A stretch of DNA of 8,479 bases from Sva-07 sp035527095 (GTDB lineage Bacteria; Actinomycetota; Acidimicrobiia; Acidimicrobiales; Ilumatobacteraceae), in NCBI GenBank assembly GCA_035527095.1, contig DATLBC010000078.1, positions 1 through 8,479 on the forward strand, in the 5' to 3' direction. Shown here one piece after another: positions 1 through 6,959 of this stretch. Made by a program: the position numbers and the translations under genes. The notes beneath the pieces are model-generated. The model saw only the letters and a list, made by a program, of their open reading frames with translations. It was not told where the DNA came from and did not search any database. The number at the start of each line of letters is the position of its first letter. Within the stretch, counting starts at the first letter, position 1.

Positions 1-75
1 GCGCATCCGGGCGGCGGCCGCCATCAGTTCCTCGAGCGGTGTGGCGAGCAGTTCGGCGTCGTCGCGATGCGGCAT
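1..75 (-). CDS. 5' fragment of an unidentified gene, cut by the window edge
   Basis: The minus strand reads from an ATG at 75 to the window edge, giving 25 codons that begin MPHRDDAELLATPLEELM and form an Ala/Leu-rich amphipathic helix. The pattern 'DDAELL-TPLEEL-AAA-R-R' resembles the N-terminal helix of some radical-SAM proteins such as FO synthase or biotin synthase relatives. It is too short to assign, and no cofactor motif is in view. The frame stays open upstream of the ATG, so a start further upstream (for example GTG at 117) is possible. The gene is divergent from the HxlR gene. The intergenic gap is about 20 to 60 bp depending on the starts chosen, so the two may share a control region. 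Confidence 0.4.
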   Translation of the reverse strand, partial: MPHRDDAELLATPLEELMAAAARMR

Positions 76-94
76 CGCCGCACGGTAGCCGCGA

Positions 95-598
95 GTGAGT
101 GTGGAATACGAACCCACTGCTAGGGTCGCTCGGGTGCCAGCAGCACTCCCCACAACGCCGACGCCGAACCCGACTGCGACGGCCGATCACGGTCCGGGGA
201 TCGAGGCCGTCGCGGCGATCGTCGGCGATCGCTGGTCGATGCTGATCGTGCGCAACGTGTTCCGGGGCATCCGGCGCTTCGACGCGCTGCACGACGACCT
301 CGGCGTCTCACGCCCGGTGCTGGCCGGACGGCTCAAGCGGCTCGTCGACGCCGGCATTCTCGAACGCACCCGCTACCAGGACCACCCCCCTCGATACGAC
401 TACGTCCTCACCCCCGCCGGCCTCGAGCTCTCCCCCGCCCTCGTCGCGCTCATCCGATGGGGCGACCGGTGGTTCGGCGGCGACGAGCGCACGGCGGTGC
501 TCGTGCACGCCGACTGCGGCGACGAGTTCGAGCAGGGATTCTGGTGCCGTACGTGCGCCACCACGTTCGGGCCGAGCGAGATCCGGGCGCGGGCATGA
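95..598 (+). CDS. HxlR-family winged-helix transcriptional regulator
   Basis: This is a 167-residue DNA-binding protein of the HxlR family, a group of winged-helix regulators that often respond to small molecules or redox state. The diagnostic core covers residues 35-127: GIEAVAAIVGDRWSMLIVRN (35-54), then RRFDALHDDLGVSRPVLAGR containing the recognition helix, L-RLVDAGILER, and the wing around YDYVLTPAGLEL. The C-terminal H138/C141 plus CRTC (C151, C154) is a zinc-ribbon-like tail seen in part of the family. The first 30 residues are Pro/Thr/Ala-rich. Neither GTG at 95 nor GTG at 101 has a clear ribosome binding site, and a start at GTG 134 is equally compatible with the domain. The stop overlaps the ribA start by 4 bp (ATGA), so the two genes are co-transcribed and probably translationally coupled. 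This suggests, without proof, a link to flavin or deazaflavin precursor supply. Confidence 0.88.
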   Translation: MSVEYEPTARVARVPAALPTTPTPNPTATADHGPGIEAVAAIVGDRWSMLIVRNVFRGIRRFDALHDDLGVSRPVLAGRLKRLVDAGILERTRYQDHPPRYDYVLTPAGLELSPALVALIRWGDRWFGGDERTAVLVHADCGDEFEQGFWCRTCATTFGPSEIRARA

Positions 599-1173
599 TC
601 GACCACATCGCCACCGCGACCGTGCCCACCCAGTGGGGCGACTTCACCTGCCACGCGTATCGACGCCCCGACGGCATCGAGCACCTTGCCCTCGTGCTCG
701 GAGATCTCGCCGGCACCCCACTGGTGCGGGTGCACTCCGAGTGCCTCACCGGCGACGTGTTCGCGTCGGCGCGGTGCGACTGCGGTGCCCAGCGCGACCT
801 CGCACTCGAGATGATCGCCGCGGAGAACTCCGGCGCCCTGATCTACCTACGCGGCCAGGAGGGGCGTGGCATCGGGCTGGGCGAGAAGATCCGTGCGTAC
901 GCCCTCCAGGAACTGGGCTACGACACCGTCGATGCGAACCTTGCGCTCGGACATCCCGCGGACGCACGCGACTATGCCGACGCTGCCGAGATCCTCCGGC
1001 ACCTCGGCGCCACGTCGATCAGGCTGCTGACGAACAACCCTGCGAAGACCGACGCGCTGTGCGAGCACGGCATCGATGTCGTGGCGCGGGCGCCGATCGT
1101 GATCCAACCGACGGCGACCACGGATGCCTACCTCCGCACCAAGCGCGAGCGCATGGGTCACAGCCTGGCGTAA
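595..1173 (+). CDS. ribA: GTP cyclohydrolase II
   Basis: This cytosolic enzyme converts GTP to 2,5-diamino-6-ribosylamino-4(3H)-pyrimidinone 5'-phosphate, formate and pyrophosphate. It is the first step of riboflavin synthesis and also feeds F420 precursor supply. The ATG at 595 lies in the ATGA overlap with the regulator and gives 192 residues, close to the 196 of E. coli RibA. The zinc ligands are C50, C61 and C63 in VRVHSECLTGD-FASARCDCG. The substrate loop is LIYLRGQEGRGIGL (82-95). Y102 follows KIRA, D123 and R125 lie in PADARDY, and LLTNNPAK (144-151) is the GTP-base recognition motif. The protein is a stand-alone RibA without a fused RibB (DHBP synthase) domain. No FMN riboswitch is seen upstream. 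The frame could be opened further upstream, but that region overlaps the regulator and lacks family sequence. Confidence 0.95.
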   Translation: MIDHIATATVPTQWGDFTCHAYRRPDGIEHLALVLGDLAGTPLVRVHSECLTGDVFASARCDCGAQRDLALEMIAAENSGALIYLRGQEGRGIGLGEKIRAYALQELGYDTVDANLALGHPADARDYADAAEILRHLGATSIRLLTNNPAKTDALCEHGIDVVARAPIVIQPTATTDAYLRTKRERMGHSLA

Positions 1174-1184
1174 CCGTCGGGACG

Positions 1185-1778
1185 TCAGGGCTTCACGGCC
1201 ACGAGGTCGATCAGCGCCGAGGTGCCGTTGTGGCCCACTCCCTCTTCGATCACGGCGTCGTAGCTCGCGAGTCGCTCGACGTCCATGGCGCCGAACGCGT
1301 CACGCAAGAGCTCCTCGGTGTACATGTGCGTCGGGTCCGGCGGACCTCCGGTTCCGAGCGCGACCTGTTCGGGCCGGTACCCGTGCAGGAGCAGCCGCCC
1401 GCCCGGCCGCAGGGTGCGCTGCATCCCGTCGAACACCGACGGTTGCTGTTGCGGCGTGAGGAACTGGATGAAGACCGCGACCACGAGGTCGTAGGCATCG
1501 GGCGTCCACTCCCAGGTCGTGATGTCGGCGATCCGGAAGTCGACCTCGACACCCCGTTCGTCGGCGAGCTTCCGCGCTTTCGCAACGCCGACCGCGGACG
1601 TGTCGAACGCCACCACCTCGACGCCCTGCTCCGCGAGGAACACCGAGTTGCGGCCCTCACCGTCGGCGACGACCAGCGCCCGCGACCCGGGCTCGAGCTG
1701 GTGCGCATGTGCCACCAGGAACGCTGCCGGTTCGGTCCCGAACAGGTAGTCGTCGATCGAATAGCGCTCGTCCCACAT
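1185..1778 (-). CDS. TehB-like class I SAM-dependent methyltransferase
   Basis: This 197-residue cytosolic methyltransferase starts with the signature MWDERYSIDDYLFGTEPAAF, typical of the TehB/thiopurine-methyltransferase-like group. The SAM-binding motif I is ALVVADGEGRNS (34-45). It is followed by the acidic motif II VVAFDTS (55-61), motif III DFRIADI, motif IV YDLVVAVFIQF and the motif V region LRPGGRLLLHGY. The substrate is unknown. Relatives act on chalcogen compounds (tellurite, selenite) or small thiols, but nothing here fixes that. The start at ATG 1778 is supported by an AGGAG five bases upstream. The gene converges with ribA, with only 11 bp between the stops. Its 5' leader contains a 32-bp imperfect palindrome (1799-1830), a possible operator or leader hairpin. 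Confidence 0.9.
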   Translation of the reverse strand: MWDERYSIDDYLFGTEPAAFLVAHAHQLEPGSRALVVADGEGRNSVFLAEQGVEVVAFDTSAVGVAKARKLADERGVEVDFRIADITTWEWTPDAYDLVVAVFIQFLTPQQQPSVFDGMQRTLRPGGRLLLHGYRPEQVALGTGGPPDPTHMYTEELLRDAFGAMDVERLASYDAVIEEGVGHNGTSALIDLVAVKP

Positions 1779-1798
1779 GGCGTCTCCTTGCTCGCGTC

Positions 1799-1830
1799 GG
1801 CGACAGCATGTTGGCCCACACGCTGTCGCC
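1799..1830. repeat. 32-bp imperfect palindrome in the leader of the TehB-like gene
   Basis: GGCGACAGC (1799-1807) is perfectly repeated in inverse orientation as GCTGTCGCC (1822-1830). Inside this, after one mismatch, three more pairs (TGT/ACA) enclose a TGGCCC loop. It starts 20 bp upstream of the methyltransferase start codon, on the other side of its ribosome binding site. It could be a dimeric-repressor operator or an RNA hairpin. No T-run follows on either strand, so it is not an intrinsic terminator. Confidence 0.5.
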
Positions 1831-1870
1831 CCGCCACATCCGTCCGCCCACGAAAGGCGGGTGCGGCCAG

Positions 1871-1876
1871 TACAAT
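1871..1876 (+). promoter_or_regulatory. Possible -10 element (TACAAT) of the tmRNA gene
   Basis: TACAAT lies 54 bases upstream of the mature tmRNA 5' end, which would leave a leader of about 45 nt for RNase P to remove. No convincing -35 hexamer lies 17-18 bp upstream (CCACGA). A second AT-rich candidate, TACATA at 1915-1920, sits at the right distance for initiation directly at 1930. Either could serve, and the sequence does not decide between them. Confidence 0.35.
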
Positions 1877-1929
1877 CGAGGTTGGTGTCGACGGCTTTCG
1901 GGCCGACGGCGCCACTACATATCGAACAT

Positions 1930-2318
1930 GGGGCTGACTGGTTTCGACGTCAGTAACGCTGTTCGAGTTTGCGACCCGAGTTCCTCAGACTCGCTAAACG
2001 GGGGAACCAACAGAATTGCCGCAGAGCAATCTGAGTTCACCCTCGCCGCCTGATCCGTCAGGTTGAGTGTGAAACATCGTGAGCAGCAATGCCGCACGGG
2101 GCCAATCCATCACAGCCCGGCAACAGAAGTGAGGGATGACCGCAGGAAAGACTGCTGACGGTAGGAAAGACTGCTGACTCACAGGAAAGACTGAGCGTGG
2201 TCCGCCTCGAGCGGACAGCCGACCCGTCGGTGTCACAGCGTCAGTGGCAACACCGGGAATGGTCGTAGCAAGTTCGTTCACCGGCTGATGGACGGGGGTT
2301 CGATTCCCCCCAGCTCCA
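1930..2318 (+). ncRNA. ssrA: tmRNA (transfer-messenger RNA)
   Basis: tmRNA rescues ribosomes stalled on broken mRNAs and tags the nascent protein for proteolysis. The 5' end GGGGCTGACTGGTTTCGAC (1930-1948) is the tmRNA hallmark. GGGGCTG pairs with CAGCTCC (2311-2317, with a G-U pair) to form a tRNA-Ala-like acceptor stem. The T arm is GGGGG-TTCGATT-CCCCC (2294-2310). The discriminator is A2318, and CCA is not encoded (CAA follows). Helix P2 is visible as 1964-1976 pairing with 2261-2276. The first pseudoknot stem is CGAGT/ACTCG (1977-1981/1989-1993). The tag frame ends at TGA 2051-2053 and reads GTNRIAAEQSEFTLAA, or one Gly longer. The resume codon is probably GGG 2000 or GGA 2003, but a later alanine codon cannot be excluded. 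Mature length is about 389 nt. The pseudoknot region contains a 19-20 nt repeat in three copies (2144-2193). Confidence 0.95.
2144..2193 (+). repeat. Three tandem AGGAAAGACTG units inside tmRNA
   Basis: AGGAAAGACTGCTGAC occurs at 2144-2159 and again at 2163-2178, and AGGAAAGACTG occurs at 2183-2193, a period of 19 then 20 nt. The units fall in the region downstream of the tag stop, where tmRNAs carry pseudoknots PK2-PK4. They may be a duplicated pseudoknot module. Confidence 0.75.
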
Positions 2319-2319
2319 C
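2294..2319 (+). repeat. ssrA 3' end, candidate left attachment site (attL-like)
   Basis: This is the T arm and acceptor strand of tmRNA, GGGGGTTCGATTCCCCCC followed by AGCTCCAC. The same string, with two extra C, recurs at 8132-8159. The 3' end of ssrA is a well-known target of tyrosine-integrase elements, which rebuild the gene at one end and leave a copy of its tail at the other. This copy is the one belonging to an intact gene. Confidence 0.55.
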
Positions 2320-2328
2320 AAGATTTTC

Positions 2329-2360
2329 GGCGCATATGCCCTCCTCAGGGCATATGCGCC
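2329..2360 (+). terminator. Strong hairpin after ssrA, probable terminator
   Basis: GGCGCATATGCCCT (2329-2342) pairs perfectly over 14 bp with AGGGCATATGCGCC (2347-2360) across a CCTC loop. It begins about 10 nt after the mature tmRNA end and is followed by TTCGTCG, a poor U-tract. Actinobacterial terminators often lack a long U-run. Because the stem is symmetric it could also stop transcription arriving from the minus-strand genes. Confidence 0.7.
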
Positions 2361-2626
2361 TTCGTCGTCCAGGGTCCGACGGCGGAAGACGGGCGCATGA
2401 CAACATCGACACCACGTGGCGACCCGGCCCGATTGGGCTCGTGTGACCTCCAACTCTGGACGGACACCTCCCCGCCCGGCCGAGCGATGGTTCGCCGTAG
2501 GACCGTCACGATGCGTGTCGGGCTCCACGATGTCGCGGTGATCACCGAGCACTGCACTGGGGTCGCAGTGCGGCGCGAGGTCAAACCCATTCATCGTGTG
2601 TACCGGTTCGACGACGTGGAGGTCAC
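2361..2626. other. About 265 bp without a recognisable gene
   Basis: This stretch lies between the tmRNA terminator and the stop of the predicted membrane protein. Open frames cross it on both strands, but all are Arg/Pro-rich with no family motif and no convincing start. It would be the 3' untranslated end of the minus-strand gene block. I see no repeat, tRNA or integrase remnant in it. Confidence 0.5.
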
Positions 2627-3298
2627 TCAGCTTGCGGCGGACGCCCGGGTGCGCGCGATACGGCCTCGCGCAGCGGCTGCCAAACTGGGAGCAGTTGCAC
2701 GGTCGCTGCCCCAGATCAGGGTGAAGACCATCGACGGCACACAGACGTTCGTCATCGCGACGAACGCCGCGACGCTTCCCATGGCGACAGCGAGACCCCG
2801 GGCGACCGTCGGTTGACCCGCCAGAAACGCGGCGCCCGAAGCCCCGAGCATCAGGGCGCCGATCACGCAACCCAACCGTTTGCCCGCCCGATTGGCAGGG
2901 ATCGGCGTCATGCCGACCAGGTGGGCGAGCCGGTTGTAGCCGAGCTCGATCGGGTGGTTGAGGGCAAACACCCCGACGACAGCGGTACTCCACACCATGG
3001 CGAGCAATGCGAACGAACCAGTCATCCCGACGGCCAGCGACCCAGCGGCACACGCTGCGGGCGCCAGACGGTGTGCACTCGGGCCAGCGGCGCAGGCGGC
3101 CACGAGGTCGACACCGCGCCATCCCTGCAGTGTGAGGAGCCGCGCGGATCTGTCGACGGTCCGGTCGCTCAGGATCGCAGTGAGCTCGCCCAGGCGACCC
3201 GGGCGCGGCCGGCGACCAGGTCCGGTCGGAGTCGGAGTCACCGTGGATGGTGTCGTGGATGTCGTCGAGCGTGTGATGTTGTGCATGCGGACCACCAT
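2627..3298 (-). CDS. Predicted integral membrane protein, DUF4395-like
   Basis: This is a 223-residue protein of unknown function. The first 35 residues are Thr/Pro/Arg-rich and probably cytoplasmic. Hydrophobic stretches follow at about 79-112, 143-160 and 164-196. The part LNHPIELGYNRLAHLVG (113-129), then PIPANRAGKRLGC (132-144) and TNVCVPSMVFTLIWG (183-197), resembles the DUF4395 membrane family. Members of that family, as I recall, sit near thioredoxin, sulfurtransferase or DsrE genes. C144 and C186 sit at membrane ends and could be redox-active or metal-binding. The ATG at 3298 has GGAAGG ten bases upstream. A second ATG at 3286 is possible. The gene follows the regulator by 63 bp and has its own copy of the 19-bp box (3309-3327), so it may have its own promoter within the block. 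The stop is TGA. Continuing past it gives only 11 codons without family character, so this TGA is a real stop. Confidence 0.65.
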   Translation of the reverse strand: MVVRMHNITRSTTSTTPSTVTPTPTGPGRRPRPGRLGELTAILSDRTVDRSARLLTLQGWRGVDLVAACAAGPSAHRLAPAACAAGSLAVGMTGSFALLAMVWSTAVVGVFALNHPIELGYNRLAHLVGMTPIPANRAGKRLGCVIGALMLGASGAAFLAGQPTVARGLAVAMGSVAAFVAMTNVCVPSMVFTLIWGSDRATAPSLAAAARGRIARTRASAAS

Positions 3299-3308
3299 CG
3301 TCTCTGAA

Positions 3309-3327
3309 CCTTCCGAGAACCTTCCCG
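3309..3327 (-). promoter_or_regulatory. Shared 19-bp upstream box, copy 1
   Basis: On the plus strand this reads CCTTCCGAGAACCTTCCCG and matches the box at 7867-7885 in 18 of 19 positions. Read towards the gene it contains GGAAGGTTC twice, 11 bp apart (one helical turn), a layout typical of tandem binding by a response regulator. The gene-proximal GGAAGG also serves as the ribosome binding site of the membrane-protein gene, so a bound protein here would act near the translation start. Confidence 0.55.
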
Positions 3328-3361
3328 CGACATCGATCCGTGCGATCGCGTGAGCGTTCTG

Positions 3362-6300
3362 TCAGGCGGCGGACGCCTGCAGGCATCGCTGGGCGTCGAG
3401 GGGCTGCCCGGCCCGGGTGAACAACTCCGCTGCCTCGGCGAACAATGCGCCAGCCTCCTCGGAGCGCTGCTCAGCGCGCGCCAGGTGGGCTCTCGCCTCT
3501 GTGACCGCTCCCTGCCAGGCCGTGCCCTGCCACGCCATCGCCGACTGTTCGGCCATCGCGAGGTGACGTCGCGCCTCGTCGAGATCACCGACCGCCGAGC
3601 ATGCGATCGAGGACGGCACCGCAACCATCACCGTGCAGAACATGCACATGTCCGACGGGCCGATCGCCGTGTTGGCGCGATCGACCACCAGGCGCGCTGT
3701 CTCCGACGACGGGCTGGCGCGAATCATCGTGCCGTAGATGCGCTGGATCAGGTGATGTGCGAGAGCCGACCAGCGGGCGAGCGGCAGCGCTTCGTCGAGG
3801 AGCCGCAACGCCTCGTCGTTGTCACCGAGCTCGAGGTGGGTCTCGGCCAGCCTCTGGAGCGACAGCGCCTCGCCGGCGTTGGCGCCGATCTGACGGTGCA
3901 GTTCGACACCCTCACGAAGATCGACCAAGGCCCGCTCGAGGTCGCCCGACAGCAACCGAACCTCGCCAGCGACAGTCGCGGCAAAGGCGATCGCACGCAA
4001 CGAGCCGCCGCGCTCGCCGGCCTCGCGTAGCGAGGCGGTGAAGTCGAGCACTTCGCTGTAATCCGTACGACCGTACAGCAGGTATTCGGCCACTCAAAGA
4101 TGACAGTCGAACACCGTGGTCGCGAGTTCGGCCGAGCTTTCGGTCGCCGTGAGCTCGTTGCGCATGCGCTCGAACCACTCGCCCTTGTTGTGTGCGACCA
4201 TGCCCTGCAATGTGAGAACGTCGAGCATGCTGGTGGGAGCGGACTCGTGGAGCGCGTGCTTGCGAGCCTCGGTGGCCGCTCGTTCGGCCGACTCGAGATC
4301 GCCGGTCATGTAGGCGAGCATTCCCTTGGCGAACAACACCGGACCGTCGAATGGGCCTCCGTCGGGCTCGAGCCCGTCGAGGATCACCGAAGCCGACTCG
4401 ACATCGCCCGCCAACATCGCGGCCCGAGCCATCTTGGCGCGGATCACGCGTCGGTTCGGGCCCTCGGCCTCCTGCAACGCCCGCTGAAACGCGCCGACTG
4501 CGCCGGGGTCTCCCATGCCGGCCAGTACGTCGGCCCGCAAGGAGAGCAACTCGAACCGAGTGTGTACGTCGGCGTGGTCGAGCACGGGATCGATCATCAG
4601 CGCGGCGTCGCTGAGCGCACCGACAGCCTGGGCAGCCCTGGCCGCCTGCAGCGCCCATGGGGCGGCTCGTACAAGATCGTCAGCAGCGATCAGGTGGTGG
4701 GCGATCCGGGACGCCGGCGCCCCCATCGCCTCGAACCGAGTGGCGGCGTCACGGTGCACAGCCCTTCGGCGGTGAGGCGCGAGTTCCTCGACGAGGCTGT
4801 CGCGCAGGAGCGCGTGGCGGAAGTGATACCCACCCGATGAGTACTCGAGGATCTCGAGCGCGAGGGCGTGGTCGAGGAGGTCGAAGGCGTCGGCGTCGTC
4901 GACGCCCGAGAGGGCGATGAACTGATCGGTGTCGAACCGGGTTCCGGCGATCGCTACTCGGGCCAGGGCGTCTCGAAGCTCTGACGGAATCACGCTGAGC
5001 GAGGCGGTGACGAGGCTCGCCAGATGGTTGGGGATCGCCATCGCACCCGCCTCGAGGGCTTTGGCGATCTCCTCGACGTAGAACGGTGTGCCGCCCGACA
5101 GCGCGACGATCTTGTCGATCTGAGCGACGTCGAGGGGTTGCTCGACGACAGCTCGGATCATCTCGGCCGATTCGGCCGGGCCGAGCGGCCCGACGCGGAT
5201 CTCGCGGGCGCCGCTTCGGCCGAGAAGGGAGCGGAGCGCCTCGAACGCCGGCGTGACCGATCCTGATCGGGCGGTCGCCAACAACACCAGGCGTTCGCAG
5301 GTCGCCTGGCGGGCGAGGTAGTGGAACATGCTGAGGCTGGCATCGTCGGCTGCATGCAGGTCGTCGACGAAGAGCAGCAGGCCGCGCGACCTCGCAGCGT
5401 TGCGAACAAGGCGGTCGACGGCAACGAACAGGCGTTGGTGACCGTCATCGTCGGCCGGCGTGTCGTGCAACGAGTCCGGGGCTTCGCGGACCCGGCGCAG
5501 CTCGGCCTGATGCGAGGTCGGGAGCTCGTCGAGCAGTTCGGGCGCATGACGGAGCAGGTCGTCGATGAGCTCGAGCACCGGCGCGTAGGGCCACGGACCA
5601 TCGATCGAGGCCGCCACAGCTCGGCCGACGATCCATCCGTGCTGGCGCGCCCGATCAACCGTCCAGTTGGACAAGGTGGTCTTGCCGATACCGGCGACGC
5701 CGGTCAGGAGCAGCAACGAGCCCGAACCCTGGCGTGCCTGGTCGAGGGTCTCCTGGATCGTGTGTCGCTCGTCCGTCCGACCGACCAGTTCGATCCGGTC
5801 CGGTTGGCCATCGAGCGCCTGGAGGCGCAGCTCGATCGCCTCCCGGCTCGGACTCACCCCGAGCTCGTCGCTGAGCGCTCGTTCGAGCCGCTCGAACTGT
5901 CGAAGGGTGGCGATCCGTTGGCCTCTCGCGGCCGAGCTCCGCATCAGTTCGAGATGGGCTTCCTCGTCGGCCGGTTCGACTGCGAGCACAGCTTCCCATC
6001 GGCCTGCAGAGCGCAACACGTCGAGGTGCCGCATCCGCAGTCGCTGACGGGCCTCCATGGCCCAGTCCTCGTAGGGATCACCAGGCAGGAGATCGCCGCC
6101 GTACAGATCGGCCGCCGCCGCTGGGTCCGAGTCGGCGGCGGCCTCGAACTGCTCGACGTCGATCCACACATCGGCCCCGGGCCACAGCAGGACGATTTCG
6201 TCGCGCAACGTGATCGCGGTCTTGTCGCCGGTCGCGCTGCGGACGTAGCTGGCGACCTTGTGGAGACGGGGTGCGGCATCGTCCACGCTGACGTCGGGCC

Positions 6301-6469
6301 ACAGTGCGTCGATCACCTGCTCCCGGTGGAGCCGTCTCCCACCGGCGATCGCCAGCAACTTGACGAGGGAAGCGGCCTGCCGGCGCTCGAACGCCGACTC
6401 ATCGAGGACGCGGCCCTCGACCTCCACACCGAATCCCCCGAGCAGCCGCAGCCGAACCTGCCCCACCAC
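3362..6469 (-). CDS. BTAD/AAA-ATPase/TPR transcriptional regulator with an in-frame TGA (candidate selenoprotein)
   Basis: Read through one TGA (4096-4094), this is a 1035-residue regulator. An N-terminal OmpR-like winged helix (about 4-100, starting VRLRLLGGFGVEVEGR) is followed by the bacterial transcriptional activator domain (about 105-215). Then comes an AAA/STAND ATPase starting at ELVGR (227-231), with Walker A GVAGIGKT (257-264) and Walker B LLLFVDDLH (364-372). The long C-terminal half is TPR-like and helical. Such proteins are ATP-dependent, ligand-sensing activators. The TGA is codon 792, between FDCHL and VAEYLLYG. The next 243 codons keep the same frame and family-like sequence, including CMFC (C942, C945), to LDAQRC near the stop. 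From memory this position is Cys in homologues. GTG follows the TGA directly but has no ribosome binding site, so reinitiation is less likely. The start is GTG 6469 or 6466. GGGAGG lies rather far upstream (15 nt), so the start is uncertain. Alternatives are a nonsense mutation, a sequencing error, or two separate proteins. Confidence 0.85.
4063..4096 (-). promoter_or_regulatory. Candidate bacterial SECIS downstream of the regulator TGA
   Basis: After the TGA (4096-4094) the minus strand forms CUGUAC-GGUC-GUACGG (4078-4063), a 6-bp stem with one U-G pair. The GGUC loop begins 22 nt after the TGA. The known E. coli fdhF element also has a GGUC loop, starting about 19 nt after its UGA. The loop opens with G, as bacterial SECIS rules require. 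A bulged U like that of fdhF is not obvious. A larger pairing GCUGUA/UACAGC is also available. Confidence 0.45.
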
Positions 6470-6518
6470 TCCACAGTACTTGAACCTCCCGTACCGGTCC
6501 GGAGCGGAGCGCGGCGAA

Positions 6519-6557
6519 CCGTTCGTCGATCACGAGTGCATCGGGATCGACGAACGG
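6519..6557. repeat. 13-bp perfect inverted repeat between the dsrE-like and regulator genes
   Basis: CCGTTCGTCGATC (6519-6531) is repeated in inverse orientation as GATCGACGAACGG (6545-6557), with a 13-nt spacer. It lies in the 109-bp gap between the two genes. On the minus strand the stem is followed by TTCGCCGCG, which has no U-tract. It may be an intercistronic hairpin that stabilises or attenuates the message, or an operator for the regulator encoded just downstream. Confidence 0.6.
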
Positions 6558-6578
6558 AACGCTCGAACCGGCTCGTGC

Positions 6579-6959
6579 TCAGTAGTTGAAGACGAGCGCA
6601 CCGCCGGAGGTGAACTCGTAGACCGACGGGGCGCCCTTGACCTCGGCGTTGCGGGTCCAGCTCGCGTCCTGCTTGTCGCGGAGCTTGACACACACCGGGC
6701 AGGCGAAGAAGCGCCCACCGGAGGAGACGTACTCGTCGTGGAGGTCGGCGACCGAGGGAGCCCCCGGAACAACGATCTTGTCGGCGAATCCTTCGATTGC
6801 CACATCGATGCCGTCCTTCGTGAGCCACATGACGACCTCCTTGCCGGCACGGAGTGCTTCGACTCCCATCAGATAGGCGATCAGTACGTTCTCGGGCTCG
6901 TTCTCGGCGTTGGCCAGTCCGATCAAAACCTTGCTGTCGGGTGTGCTGGTGATGCTCAT
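6579..6959 (-). CDS. DsrE-family small protein with a CxxC pair
   Basis: This 126-residue protein is of the DsrE/DsrF-like fold, whose members relay sulfur or act as small thiol proteins in the cytoplasm. The N-terminal strand KVLIGLANAEN (10-20), the helix VLIAYLMGVEALRAGKEVVMWLT and the C-terminal ALVFNY end are typical of the superfamily. The likely functional site is CPVC (C87-x-x-C90) after SSGGRFFA, where this subgroup has its conserved cysteines. No TGA interrupts it. The ATG at 6959 is chosen because GGAGAG lies seven bases upstream. A longer frame from 7022 would add a His/Thr-rich stretch encoded by CA-repeats. It lies 82 bp after the read-through stop of the methyltransferase and 109 bp before the regulator, on the same strand. 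It may supply or accept a thiol/persulfide for the methyltransferase. That role is inferred from neighbourhood only. Confidence 0.85.
   Translation of the reverse strand: MSITSTPDSKVLIGLANAENEPENVLIAYLMGVEALRAGKEVVMWLTKDGIDVAIEGFADKIVVPGAPSVADLHDEYVSSGGRFFACPVCVKLRDKQDASWTRNAEVKGAPSVYEFTSGGALVFNY

Noticed and set aside
633..1937. 434-codon plus-strand frame over ribA and the TehB-like gene
   Set aside because: Arg/His/Pro-rich shadow. It overlaps two well-supported genes and ends inside ssrA.
2397..2816. 139-codon plus-strand frame
   Set aside because: Antisense to the 3' end of the membrane-protein gene, without motif or ribosome binding site.
2241..3386. Long minus-strand frame of 381 codons covering the membrane-protein gene and the end of ssrA
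   Set aside because: It is Arg-rich, has no family motif, and its C-terminus is the reverse complement of the tmRNA T arm (the familiar spurious WGESNPRPSAGE string). The frame of the membrane protein has clear hydrophobic segments and a ribosome binding site.
3362..4093. A separate 243-residue protein starting at the GTG right after the regulator TGA
   Set aside because: No ribosome binding site precedes the GTG, it is in the same frame directly after the TGA, and the sequence is the natural C-terminal continuation of the regulator. Reinitiation remains a minor possibility.
6579..6581. The TGA ending the DsrE-like gene as a third Sec codon
   Set aside because: ALVFNY is the normal family end, and the frame after it has no family sequence.
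5321..6589. 422-codon plus-strand frame antisense to the regulator
   Set aside because: A high-GC shadow of the regulator's third-position bias. No ribosome binding site and no recognisable domain.
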